Part shown: in pieces, positions 4,212-11,272 of the stretch
Layout of the letters: every line of letters starts with the position of its first letter
Position numbering within the stretch: position 1 is the stretch's first letter
Source of the DNA: an uncultured Bdellovibrio sp.
GTDB taxonomy: Bacteria > Bdellovibrionota > Bdellovibrionia > Bdellovibrionales > Bdellovibrionaceae
Length of the DNA: 11,272 nucleotides
Direction of reading: 5' to 3'
NCBI GenBank assembly: GCA_937871355.1
Contig: CALMPX010000390.1
Coordinates: forward strand, 1 to 11,272
Notes under the pieces: generated by a model
What the model was told of the DNA's origin: nothing
The model's input: only the letters and a program-made list of their open reading frames with translations
The model's database searches: none
Program-made: the position numbers and the translations under genes

Positions 4212-6059
4212 TTAAGCCACCGCATTTAACGAATTAGCTTTATTATTTTGATAAACTCTGTGGGCCGAGGCTTTGTTAATTTCGTTCTTCGCCAACGGTA
4301 AAGCTTTCATCGTCTCGTGCTCGAGCACTTGACCGGCTTGTTGTCGTTGATCACGTTGATGACTATGCTGAGATTGATGATGTGCATGGGCATCCGTGAA
4401 GTTTTGCGCTGAACTCGTATTTTGAGCTTCGTACACAGTACTTATCTTATTATTAAGTGTAACATGGTCCACACTTATTTGGTGTGCAGCTAGACTCGAC
4501 TTAAGATCAGAAAGACTATCTTGAATCAATTTTTGAACATTCTTATCCTGCGTGTTCATTTCAAGATTCATTTTGCCATTTTCCATCATAATCTTAAGCT
4601 GGACTTCACCCATACCTTCCGGAGTCATTTTAACAGAAACTTCGCCGCCACCTTTTGTGACGAGATACTGCGCCTGATTTAAAATTTCTTTTAAATTAGC
4701 TGCCTCCGTATCCTTAGTAACATCAGGTTTGTTGATCTGAGTTGTGGCGGATATCGACGCGAAGTCTTTTGCAACATGACTTTGATTTTGTGGAACAGTT
4801 CCTAATTGAACAGCTTCGTTATCCTCATGATTAAGTTGATCCTGACCTTGATCTGCCGATTCAAACGCCGTTGAAGTTTTTGCTTGTACAATCGGCTGAG
4901 CTATTGAAATGCCATCCATGGTATTTCGTGATTCAGCTTTTACGAGCGGTACTTCGGTTTTCTTCAGCGTTTCCAGCTTTTGGAATACATGCTCTCGATT
5001 CAAAGTTTCTAAAATTTTACTGTCAGGAACAATGTCAGAAACTTTAACTTCAGGAGCGACCTCCACCTGCAATTGAGGCTGCACCGGGATTTCCAAAGTT
5101 TGAACTTTATCTGTTTGAACTTGAGCCTGAGCTAAAATAGAAGCTTCAGGCGCTCGCTGATCTTGTTTCGCTTGAACCTGATCGACTGCTACCTGAGCTT
5201 GCATCTTCGTTTCAACTTGAGGTTGCGCTTGCACCCCAGCCTGAGCTTCATTTACAGCTTGTGTTTCAACTGCAGTCGGAGATTTCACCGCAAAACGAGC
5301 TTCTACCTGAGACTGAGCTTGAGCTACAGACTGAGGTTTCAGGACGAACTGAGATTCAGGTTTAGGCTGAGCTTGTTCTACAAACTGAGTTTGAACCGCA
5401 GGCTGAGTTTCTATTTCAGACTGAGTTTCAACCGCAGGCTGAGCAGCTTCGACATCAGGTGGCTCTTGCCCTGAAATCATTGAATTTTGAATCTGTTCTA
5501 ATGGCGTAGCAACAACTTCAAATAAATTCTGATCAGGAGAAGCGTTCCCCTGTTGCTGAGCCTCAACGAGAGTCGCCAAAGCTGCGTCTGAAATTTGACT
5601 CGTTTCAGGCGCAGGCGTCGAAACCTCTGCTGACGCAGTGACTTTAGCTTCTGCGATTGTTGGTAAATTAGTTTTTTCAAGATTATCCGGATTAACTTCA
5701 GAATCCGGGGTTTTATTTGCACTCTCGACAGAGGCCATGCTACCTAAAACCATCTCTTCATTGACTAACTTTTGTTTTCTCTTTTTATCAACTCCTTCTG
5801 TTTCAGTTTCGTTATCGCCTTTTTTCGTCTTCTCTGATTTATCAACCAGCTTCTGATCTGTATCTTGCACTTTCTTTTTGGTTCCCCCAAGTGCCTGATC
5901 AGACTTTTCTTTTTTGTCCGCCTTTTTACTTGGCCGGCTCGACTGGTTTAAAATACTTTCAAACTCGGATTTTTTATCCTTTAAGTTTTCAGTTTTTTTC
6001 TCAGGAAAACTACTTTGTTCAATCCGCGGGGGGATGACACCCATAGTTTTATCTAACAC
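4212..6059 (-). CDS. fliK: flagellar hook-length control protein FliK
   Basis: Secreted molecular ruler that measures the hook and switches the export apparatus from hook to filament substrates via FlhB. At 615 residues it is far longer than the 405-residue Salmonella protein. Residues 1-100 are highly charged (Lys/Glu/Asp) and include EFESIL (32-37), fitting the FxxxPhi gate motif. Residues ~110-450 are low complexity, with a Gln/Val/Glu/Ala hexad repeat at 203-286. The conserved C-terminal Flg_hook domain is at ~455-538: LKEILNQAQYLVTKGGGEV, VKMTPEGMGEVQLKI (477-490, the LxPExLGxVxV signature), then LIQDSLSDLKSSLAAHQI. A His-rich stretch (556-574) follows. The start is GTG at 6059 because AAGGAGG ends only three bases upstream; the next in-frame ATG (codon 6) is too far from that site. 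The gene lies 12 nt after the motE-like gene and 26 nt before flgD. The low-complexity parts make sequence identity low, so the assignment rests on the C-terminal domain and gene order. Confidence 0.94.
   Translation of the reverse strand: MLDKTMGVIPPRIEQSSFPEKKTENLKDKKSEFESILNQSSRPSKKADKKEKSDQALGGTKKKVQDTDQKLVDKSEKTKKGDNETETEGVDKKRKQKLVNEEMVLGSMASVESANKTPDSEVNPDNLEKTNLPTIAEAKVTASAEVSTPAPETSQISDAALATLVEAQQQGNASPDQNLFEVVATPLEQIQNSMISGQEPPDVEAAQPAVETQSEIETQPAVQTQFVEQAQPKPESQFVLKPQSVAQAQSQVEARFAVKSPTAVETQAVNEAQAGVQAQPQVETKMQAQVAVDQVQAKQDQRAPEASILAQAQVQTDKVQTLEIPVQPQLQVEVAPEVKVSDIVPDSKILETLNREHVFQKLETLKKTEVPLVKAESRNTMDGISIAQPIVQAKTSTAFESADQGQDQLNHEDNEAVQLGTVPQNQSHVAKDFASISATTQINKPDVTKDTEAANLKEILNQAQYLVTKGGGEVSVKMTPEGMGEVQLKIMMENGKMNLEMNTQDKNVQKLIQDSLSDLKSSLAAHQISVDHVTLNNKISTVYEAQNTSSAQNFTDAHAHHQSQHSHQRDQRQQAGQVLEHETMKALPLAKNEINKASAHRVYQNNKANSLNAVA
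5202..5453 (-). repeat. 18-bp degenerate tandem repeat inside fliK (14 hexapeptides)
   Basis: FliK residues 203-286 split without a gap into 14 six-residue units with the loose pattern x-V-E-x-Q-x, for example VEAAQP, AVETQS, EIETQP, AVQTQF, VEQAQP, VAQAQS, AVETQA, VNEAQA, GVQAQP. Gln is at position 5 in most units. At DNA level the plus strand shows CTGAG recurring at 18-bp steps. A looser continuation rich in VQ/AQ runs to about residue 340. Repeats of this kind in a ruler protein can change its length by slippage or unequal recombination. Confidence 0.85.
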
Positions 6060-6062
6060 TTT

Positions 6063-6070
6063 CCTCCTTT
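6063..6070 (-). promoter_or_regulatory. fliK ribosome binding site, close-spaced
   Basis: AAAGGAGG on the minus strand ends three bases before GTG 6059. The match to the anti-Shine-Dalgarno sequence is strong but the spacing is short. It selects the GTG over the ATG fifteen bases further in. Confidence 0.7.
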
Positions 6071-6071
6071 G

Positions 6072-6899
6072 TTAAGGTTTCTGCTTTGTTTCGGTAGGGC
6101 CATTATCTTTATCTTTTGTATCTGGTAAATTGCTTTCGTTGGCCGGAGTTCTATATCCAGCATAACGTTCGCTAAACTTCTGCGCTTTTTCCACTTTAAC
6201 TAAATTCAAAATATCAGCGGCGCTTTTCTTTTTCATGCGACTTAAGATTTCGATAACTAAATCTTCATCCATTGTTTCAAATACTTTAGCCGCTTGATTG
6301 GCCTTCATATTTGAGTAAACTTGAACTAAATTATCCACCTTTTGGCTATCTGCTGTAATACGTTCTTTTAACATGCTGGCAATTTTTTCACGCGATTCTT
6401 CTAATTGCTTTAACTTAGCTTCGATTTCTAATTTTTGTTTATTCACTTCAGCTGATTTTTTATTTATTTCTTCCTCACGAACATCTAATTCTTTTTTGCG
6501 TTCTGCTAATTTAAATAAATAATCGGCATTATCTTCTTTAGCTTCACCTACGCTTGCGACGGGAGCCGCTGGCGTAGCTTCGGCTGATTTAGCATGACTT
6601 TCAGATTGAGCTGCTTCTGTCGCAGCCGGAGTTGTTTCAGCTTGTGCTGTACCCAGGCCAATTTCAATTTTACTGATATAAGATTCGATATCGTCAAATT
6701 TTTCAATTAATAAAAAGATCGCAAGAATACAGGCGCCGAATGAGAAAATCGGCAAAATGGGAAATGACTTTTTATTTTTGTTTTTTTCAGCACGTTTTTG
6801 AGCGACTAAACGAGCATATTTCGACGACTGACCCGTCGACTGCTGCTGCGTTGAGTTCTCCTTAGCTTTAACAAAAAACTGATCGTAGCCTGATTTCAT
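6072..6899 (-). CDS. MotE-like membrane protein with MgtE_N-type domain
   Basis: A protein of 275 residues. The N-terminus is basic and polar (1-44, ending KNKNKK), followed by one membrane helix at ~45-66 (FPILPIFSFGACILAIFLLI). Positive charge before the helix predicts the C-terminal part in the periplasm. An Ala/Pro/Glu/Thr linker covers 84-122, a strongly charged coiled coil ~127-182, and a domain at ~185-247 (SNMKANQAAKVFETMDEDLVIEILSRMKKKSAADIL) resembles the MgtE intracellular N domain as found in MotE-type proteins (COG3334). That family includes the MotE chaperone/stator-assembly factor of alphaproteobacteria, and similar genes sit next to fliJ in many flagellar operons. The ATG directly abuts the fliJ stop (TAAATG), with GGA ~9 bases upstream, so the two are probably coupled. 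It is not a Mg transporter: there is only one membrane segment and no CBS or channel domain. A role in stator or basal-body assembly is inferred; no symbol is given because function varies across the family. Confidence 0.85.
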   Translation of the reverse strand: MKSGYDQFFVKAKENSTQQQSTGQSSKYARLVAQKRAEKNKNKKSFPILPIFSFGACILAIFLLIEKFDDIESYISKIEIGLGTAQAETTPAATEAAQSESHAKSAEATPAAPVASVGEAKEDNADYLFKLAERKKELDVREEEINKKSAEVNKQKLEIEAKLKQLEESREKIASMLKERITADSQKVDNLVQVYSNMKANQAAKVFETMDEDLVIEILSRMKKKSAADILNLVKVEKAQKFSERYAGYRTPANESNLPDTKDKDNGPTETKQKP

Positions 6900-7352
6900 T
6901 TAGCTGTTTCCATTCATTGGTTTATTTCTCATCGACACTATTTCATCCAATTCTTTTTGTTCAGTAGCTAAAGCTTCTTTAACAAAAGCTTCCTTTTTCT
7001 TCACTTTCAGCTTCTCTACCATTCTAGCCTCTGTTAAGGCTTTCAGCAAAATTTGACGTAAGAACTCGACTTCTTTTTCTAGTTCTTTAAGACGTTTGTT
7101 TTGGCTAGCTATCCGGAGGTCGTGTCCAGAAAGAAAAAGATTCATTTGTTCCACGTCGTTTTGCCAGTTCACGGATCCTGTGACCTGTTGATAGCGATGA
7201 GCAAGGACCTCGTTTTTTAATTTAATCATGTCCTCAAGTTTTTCAACTTCGGCATTATATTCGTTTTGTTTATCTATAAAATTACGACGATCCAAATTCA
7301 CTTGAATATGACGCTGATTAAGTAATTTTTCTAATGAAAATTTAAACTTCAT
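6900..7352 (-). CDS. fliJ: flagellar export protein FliJ
   Basis: A small coiled-coil protein (150 residues) that forms the central stalk in the FliI ATPase hexamer, contacts FlhA and helps deliver export chaperones in the cytoplasm. It begins KFKFSLEKLLNQRHIQ, the usual FliJ opening (F-x-L-x-x-LL-x-x-R). It is almost wholly helical and charged, with long heptad-like stretches at ~25-56 and ~83-140. The C-terminal helix carries EARMVEKLKVKKKEAFVKEA (~108-127), like the conserved LExLxxRxxEAF pattern of the family. It has the standard family length. ATG 7352 has AGGA seven bases upstream. The gene lies 27 nt after fliI, its functional partner, and its stop touches the motE-like start. Sequence identity in this family is always low, so position after fliI is an important part of the call. 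Confidence 0.92.
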   Translation of the reverse strand: MKFKFSLEKLLNQRHIQVNLDRRNFIDKQNEYNAEVEKLEDMIKLKNEVLAHRYQQVTGSVNWQNDVEQMNLFLSGHDLRIASQNKRLKELEKEVEFLRQILLKALTEARMVEKLKVKKKEAFVKEALATEQKELDEIVSMRNKPMNGNS

Positions 7353-7379
7353 AAACCGTCCTGGTTATGTACTTAATAC

Positions 7380-8693
7380 TTATCCTAAAATACTTCCTAA
7401 GTGTCTTGTCGCTAAGTTGATATTTGAAACATCATTTGTGCTTTGTTTCAAAAAATCATTGATCGGATCTATTAGTTTAATAGATCGATCGATCTTCGGG
7501 TTCGCTCCGCTTTTATAAGCTCCGATATTAATTAAATCTTCCGCTTCTTTATAGGTTGATAAAATTTCTCGCATTTTTAAATTCAATTTTTTTTGATCAT
7601 CCGTTGCTACTGAGCTCATAACCCGGCTTGCACTTTGAAGCACATCAATAGCTGGGTAATGACCTTTATGAGCTAATGCTCTTGATAGAACAATATGACC
7701 ATCGACGATCGATCGCACTGTATCCCCGATAGGATCATTCATATCATCACCCTCAACAAGAGTGGTGTAGAATCCAGTGATCGAGCCACCATTTTCAAAA
7801 TTTCCGGCACGCTCTAATAATTTAGGTAAAGTTGAAAATACGCTCGGCGTATAACCGCGAGACGTCGGTGGCTCACCAATAGATAATCCGATTTCCCTTA
7901 AAGCCATCGCAAATCGCGTGACTGAGTCCATCACGAGTAAAACTTTTTTTCCTTGTCCCGAAAAATATTCTGCAATCGAAGTTGCCACATAAGCTCCACG
8001 CATACGCAGTAACGGACTCTGGTCGCTCGTCACACAAACCACCACAGACTTTTTCATACCTTCAGGGCCCATTTCATTTTCAATAAATTCACGGACTTCT
8101 CGCCCTCGTTCACCGATCAAGGCTATGACATTCACATCAGCATCAGTTTGTTGCGCCATCATACCCATGAGCACTGATTTTCCCACGCCTGAACCAGCCA
8201 TAATCGCCACCCGTTGTCCGCAACCGGCTGTCATACCGGCATTGATAGCTCGAACACCGACATCGAGCGCTGTCCGAATGGGGACGCGATGAAGAGGGTT
8301 CACCACGTCTGCATACAATGGCATTTCGGAGTAATTCTCTAAGTCAGCTCCGCCGTCCAATGGTAAACCTAATCCATCGATAGCACGACCCAAAAGACCA
8401 TCGCTGACTTTGACAGTCGCGATTGATTTATGAAGAGTGATGCGCGCGCCTAAGGAAACGCCACGCATATCATTTAAGGCCATCATTAAAACTTGTTTAT
8501 TTTTAAATCCAACGACTTCGGCTAATAATTCTTTACCGGACTGACCCGAATGAATAGCGCAAATACTGCCGACACAAGCTCCTGGTAAGTATCCTTTTAT
8601 TAACAAACCCGTCACTTCGATCACTTTACCGCTATCTTCGGTTATATGAGTTTTATCAACAATATTAAGATACTTATCTAAATTTAAATTCAC
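7380..8693 (-). CDS. fliI: flagellum-specific ATPase FliI
   Basis: ATPase of flagellar type III export, a homologue of the F1 beta subunit. It acts as a hexamer at the membrane gate and helps unfold and feed substrates. At 437 residues it has the family length. Domains: beta-barrel N domain (~20-95); nucleotide-binding core with Walker A AGSGVGKS (166-173) and GERGREV (194-200, including the catalytic Glu region); Walker B VLLVMDSVTR (251-260); then GEPPTSRGYTPSVFSTLP (273-290) and VEGDDMNDPIGDTVRSI (313-329); C-terminal helical domain with DLINIGAYKSGANP (386-399). No key residue appears lost. The start is GTG at 8693, one base after the fliH stop, with CAGG six bases upstream in the end of fliH. 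Coupling with fliH fits because FliH is its direct regulator. The GLLIKGYLPG and GSGVGKS signatures and neighbours distinguish it from F1 or virulence-type ATPases. Confidence 0.98.
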   Translation of the reverse strand: MNLNLDKYLNIVDKTHITEDSGKVIEVTGLLIKGYLPGACVGSICAIHSGQSGKELLAEVVGFKNKQVLMMALNDMRGVSLGARITLHKSIATVKVSDGLLGRAIDGLGLPLDGGADLENYSEMPLYADVVNPLHRVPIRTALDVGVRAINAGMTAGCGQRVAIMAGSGVGKSVLMGMMAQQTDADVNVIALIGERGREVREFIENEMGPEGMKKSVVVCVTSDQSPLLRMRGAYVATSIAEYFSGQGKKVLLVMDSVTRFAMALREIGLSIGEPPTSRGYTPSVFSTLPKLLERAGNFENGGSITGFYTTLVEGDDMNDPIGDTVRSIVDGHIVLSRALAHKGHYPAIDVLQSASRVMSSVATDDQKKLNLKMREILSTYKEAEDLINIGAYKSGANPKIDRSIKLIDPINDFLKQSTNDVSNINLATRHLGSILG

Positions 8694-8694
8694 G

Positions 8695-9480
8695 TTAGCC
8701 TGCTATTTTTTTAATTTTTGGCAATGATTGAGATAATTCTGTCCAAATTTTTGCGACTCGAGTCTCGACTTGAGCATCAATAACTCCATAGTTTGTCTCA
8801 ACGATACATCCGCCGCTGACAATCGTATTTGATGGTTGTAAGCGAATATTTTTAAGAAAATCAAAATCACGATTTGATAATTTTTTTAAATTTTCGATAA
8901 AATCAATTTGCTCCGGAGATACTAAAATTGTTACTTCGTCATCGGATTGTGCTAATTCAATCGATTCTTTGATGACTGGTAAAACAAGATCGGGATTTTC
9001 CGCTATATGACCGTATGCAATTTTTTCAGCAATGCGAAAAATTGTTGTCATAATATGAGCCTCGTTTTGATGAACAAGATCAGTTTTAATTGTGTGAATG
9101 GAATTAACTAAGACTTGAAAGTCATCAACAGCTTGATTAATTTCTTGCAATCTTTGTTCGACCGCTGACTTAAATCCATTTTGCAATCCTAATTGATAGG
9201 CTTCATCGTAGGCTTGTGTTTTTAATTCATTAAATTTTTCATTTAAGCGTCGATCAAAAATATCTTGTTCATTTTTTTTCTCGATTTCTTCAATGCCGGA
9301 AATTTTTTTAACGACGTCGCTCATAATAAAATCAGATCCTGATTTTTTTTCAGCTAAATACATCGCATTGGATTCACTTTTATTAAGTGAAAAGATGCGT
9401 GGCTTAAACTCTTTAACCAGTTCTTCGCTTTTAGCATCTTCGCTACGATTGTTATGGTCGTGGATATTAGACCATTGCAT
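8695..9480 (-). CDS. fliH: flagellar assembly protein FliH
   Basis: Cytoplasmic stator-like protein that binds FliI, restrains its ATPase and links it to the C-ring (FliN) and FlhA. It has 261 residues, close to the usual 230-260. Residues ~1-60 are polar and probably disordered, with a tryptophan at position 3, as expected for the Trp-bearing N-terminus FliH uses for docking. Residues ~60-140 are a long helix with AYDEAYQLGLQNGF (90-103), a shortened form of the AYxEGxxxGxxxG repeat. The C-terminal domain is at ~140-250, with VTILVSPEQIDFI and the signature GGCIVETNYGVIDAQVETRVAKI (223-245). The ATG overlaps the end of fliG by 14 bp and has a G-rich ribosome site (GAGGGGG) eight bases upstream. 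The tight 1-nt spacing to fliI supports the role. Confidence 0.94.
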   Translation of the reverse strand: MQWSNIHDHNNRSEDAKSEELVKEFKPRIFSLNKSESNAMYLAEKKSGSDFIMSDVVKKISGIEEIEKKNEQDIFDRRLNEKFNELKTQAYDEAYQLGLQNGFKSAVEQRLQEINQAVDDFQVLVNSIHTIKTDLVHQNEAHIMTTIFRIAEKIAYGHIAENPDLVLPVIKESIELAQSDDEVTILVSPEQIDFIENLKKLSNRDFDFLKNIRLQPSNTIVSGGCIVETNYGVIDAQVETRVAKIWTELSQSLPKIKKIAG

Positions 9481-10504
9481 CTTCAGAGCCCCCTCTGGTA
9501 ATCATAAGCTTGCCTTCTCCTTCTAAACGACGAGCGGCATTGACGAGCTCCTGTTGGGCCGTCTCAACATCGGATAAGCGAGCTGGTCCCATATTCGATA
9601 AATCTTCTTTCAACATTTCAGCGGCACGTGTTGACAGATTTTTAAATATTTTAGTGCGAACTTCTTCACTCGCCGTTTTCAATGCGAGCAAGAGCCGATC
9701 ATTCGGAATTTCTTTAAGTAAAACTTGAATTCCTCGATCATCTATTTTAGCAATATCCTCGAAAACAAACATCAACTTACGAATGGCCTCCGCTAAAAGA
9801 GGATCTTTCTCCTCGAGACGTGCCATAATTGATTGCTCCGTATTTTTATCCATAACGTTAAGCATTTCGGCCACCGGCTGAACTCCGCCAAGGACTGAAT
9901 GTTCCACTGAGTGTGTATTCGCTAATTGATTTTTAAGTACTTTATCAATTTCTGTAATGAGTTCAGGATCAATATTATCTAAACTCGCCATTCTCATAAC
10001 AACTTCAGCTTGTAAACTTTCAGGAAGTTTTCTTAAAACGTCTCCTTTTTTCTCAGACTCGAGATGGGCCAAAATCACAGCTACGGTCTGAGGGTGTTCG
10101 TGCACGAGGAATGTTGATAAAGTTTTCGCATCAACCATTTCTAATGATTCTAAAGTGCGTCCGCCAGAAGATGAATTAATATTTAAACCGCCCATTATAC
10201 TGCGAGCTCGCTCTTCGCCTAAAGCATCAACAATAGATTCTTTGCTTCCTGTTTTTTCAGAAAATATGAAATCTTCCGATTCATTTAACGTCTCGTAGAA
10301 CTCCTCGAGTACTCGTTTCGTCACCTGCACAGGCACAATTTTAAATTTAGACATGAGATGGATCAGCTTGCGAATATCGCCATCATCCATTTTATTTAGT
10401 AAAACTTTAATCGATTCACGTCCGAGATAATTAACTAAAATAGCGGCTTTATCTATTCCACGAAGTGAATCGTAATCAATATTTTCGTACTTGTTATTTC
10501 TCAT
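9467..10504 (-). CDS. fliG: flagellar motor switch protein FliG
   Basis: Rotor protein on the cytoplasmic face of the MS ring. It binds FliF, carries FliM, and its charged C-terminal helix meets the stator to produce torque. At 345 residues it has typical length. N-terminal domain (~10-105) opens with DKAAILVNYLG. The middle domain contains EHPQ (136-139) in HEHPQTVAVILAHL and LGGVQPVAEMLN (205-216). The C-terminal domain has FVFEDIAKIDDRGIQ (246-260) and the torque-helix region STRAAEMLKEDLSNMGPARL (291-310) with the conserved Arg, Lys, Glu and Asp residues kept. The ATG lies three bases after the fliF stop; its AAGGAA site is inside fliF. The 3' end overlaps fliH by 14 bp and includes a small hairpin over the fliH ribosome site. 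Confidence 0.98.
   Translation of the reverse strand: MRNNKYENIDYDSLRGIDKAAILVNYLGRESIKVLLNKMDDGDIRKLIHLMSKFKIVPVQVTKRVLEEFYETLNESEDFIFSEKTGSKESIVDALGEERARSIMGGLNINSSSGGRTLESLEMVDAKTLSTFLVHEHPQTVAVILAHLESEKKGDVLRKLPESLQAEVVMRMASLDNIDPELITEIDKVLKNQLANTHSVEHSVLGGVQPVAEMLNVMDKNTEQSIMARLEEKDPLLAEAIRKLMFVFEDIAKIDDRGIQVLLKEIPNDRLLLALKTASEEVRTKIFKNLSTRAAEMLKEDLSNMGPARLSDVETAQQELVNAARRLEGEGKLMITRGGSEDAMV
9484..9497 (-). repeat. small hairpin over the fliH ribosome binding site
   Basis: On the minus strand CAGAG and CTCTG flank GGGG, giving a 5-bp stem with a 4-base loop. It ends three bases before the fliH ATG and lies inside the coding end of fliG. The G-rich Shine-Dalgarno bases lie in the loop and 5' arm. 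Ribosomes finishing fliG would open it, which fits coupling of fliH to fliG translation. It could also be chance. Confidence 0.45.
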
Positions 10505-10507
10505 TCA

Positions 10508-11272
10508 CTATTCCTTTTTAGAAATCCATTCATTAATCGCACTCGATGCTTTTTCTTCATCGCGTGCAATTAAAGTTATAATCCTGTCTTTTAACAATTC
10601 ACTTTCCGCTTTTTCCGGATCGACGGATTCTTGCAGGAGCGGTAACATATTACTTAAGCCCGCTATGCCGCTGTCGACTGATTGCAACTCTTCCAATTCT
10701 TCAATCGTACGAGGCAACATTTCTTCAACTGAATCGGAGACCGAATCGGTAATCCATTGCATAAACGGACGAACAACCATAAAAAATAATAACACTAATG
10801 AGAATCCTAACAAACCCCATTTAAACAAAGACTGAACGAGTTTTTTCTTTTCTAAATTTGTTAATAGCTTTTCGCTTTCCGCGAAATCTTCTGCTTGGAA
10901 TTGAATCGATTCGATTTTCACTGAATCACCACGAGCTGCTACAAATCCCACTGCGCTTTTCACTAAAGATTCATACTTAGCCATTTCTTCCGGAGATCGT
11001 GGTTGCCACTTCGTTTCAGTTTTACCATCTTTATCTGTCGTCGATGTCGTAAAACCATCAACCAACACGGCTACGCTGATTTTTTCTAATCCGCCGGCTC
11101 CTTCTCGAATATTACGAACAGTTTTTGCAACATCGTACTGAATGGTTTTTGTTTCTTTATTCACATCTTGTTTAAAACCTGATTGACCCGCGTTATCTTC
11201 AGCCCCGGGCAAATTAGATCGAGAACCTGGTGTTCCATTGGGATTAGTTCGCGCACCAACGGCAGATTCTTC
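10508..11272 (-). CDS. fliF: flagellar MS-ring protein FliF, C-terminal part (5' end outside window)
   Basis: The frame is open through the right edge, so 254 codons of the C-terminal end are visible; the in-frame TTG at 11212 is internal, not a start. The first ~60 residues are the Gly/Pro/Asn-rich loop (GARTNPNGTPG..., LPGAEDNAGQ) and the start of the periplasmic ring-building domain, with TIQYDVAKTVRNIREGAGGLEKISVAVLVDG, which matches the FliF NYEVDRTV...R-Lys-SVAVVVD region. The second membrane helix is at ~152-172 (WGLLGFSLVLLFFMVVRPFM), followed by a cytoplasmic tail. The last ~25 residues (LLKDRIITLIARDEEKASSAINEWI) are the FliG-binding helix. FliF forms the inner-membrane MS ring, the foundation on which export gate and rotor assemble. 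The stop is three bases from fliG. Confidence 0.96.
   Translation of the reverse strand, partial: EESAVGARTNPNGTPGSRSNLPGAEDNAGQSGFKQDVNKETKTIQYDVAKTVRNIREGAGGLEKISVAVLVDGFTTSTTDKDGKTETKWQPRSPEEMAKYESLVKSAVGFVAARGDSVKIESIQFQAEDFAESEKLLTNLEKKKLVQSLFKWGLLGFSLVLLFFMVVRPFMQWITDSVSDSVEEMLPRTIEELEELQSVDSGIAGLSNMLPLLQESVDPEKAESELLKDRIITLIARDEEKASSAINEWISKKE

Noticed and set aside
5202..5453. CRISPR-like periodic repeats
   Set aside because: The units are contiguous 18-bp coding repeats in frame with FliK, with no spacers.
5163..5474. Plus-strand open frame of 103 codons with a repeating RLSF/FRLSL pattern
   Set aside because: It is the antisense of the 18-bp repeat in fliK. The periodicity comes from FliK codons, and there is no ribosome site or plausible fold.
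11210..11212. TTG at 11212 as a start of FliF
   Set aside because: The frame is open upstream to the edge and reads as the FliF Gly/Pro/Asn loop, so the codon is internal.

Overview
The window is one end of a flagellar gene cluster, read entirely on the minus strand, followed downstream by a tryptophanyl-tRNA synthetase gene. In transcription order (high to low coordinates) it holds: the C-terminal part of fliF (cut by the right edge), fliG, fliH, fliI, fliJ, a motE-like gene, fliK, flgD, a small flagellar-operon gene of the TIGR02530 type, flgE, a strong intrinsic terminator, and trpS. The last ~100 bases hold short repeats and possibly the start of a further gene cut by the left edge. I see no rRNA, tRNA, mobile element or CRISPR array. 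No gene-free stretch exceeds about 125 bases.

The sequence is AT-rich, with Lys/Asn/Ile/Ser-rich proteins. The order fliF-G-H-I-J / motE-like / fliK / flgD / TIGR02530 / flgE is a compact arrangement known from deltaproteobacteria in the old sense, including Bdellovibrionota, and from Firmicutes. A diderm, low-GC Bdellovibrio-like predator or relative (Bdellovibrionota) is my best guess. It is an inference from gene order and protein flavour, not from a marker gene.

Layout: 10508-11272 is the MS-ring protein with its second membrane helix and FliG-binding tail. 9467-10504 is the rotor/switch protein FliG. 6900-9480 encodes the export ATPase complex FliH-FliI-FliJ. 6072-6899 is a single-pass membrane protein with a periplasmic coiled coil and an MgtE_N/MotE-like domain. 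4212-6059 is the hook-length ruler FliK with a long glutamine-rich hexapeptide repeat. 3091-4185 is the hook cap FlgD with an unusual ~100-residue tail. 2621-3091 is the small flagellar-operon protein. 1203-2495 is the hook protein FlgE. 106-1113 is TrpRS.

The genes form one logical set: a rotor base, the ATPase that powers flagellar type III export, and the hook assembly and length-control module. Spacing from fliF to the TIGR02530 gene is very tight (from a 14-bp overlap to 27-nt gaps), which suggests one transcript with translational coupling. The exception is the 125-nt leader of flgE. It contains nested inverted repeats that can form two mutually exclusive hairpins just upstream of a strong ribosome binding site, and a post-transcriptional device setting the level of the abundant hook protein is plausible. 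The other junction of interest is the intrinsic terminator between flgE and trpS. It ends only ~17 nt before the trpS start, leaving little room for a separate trpS promoter.
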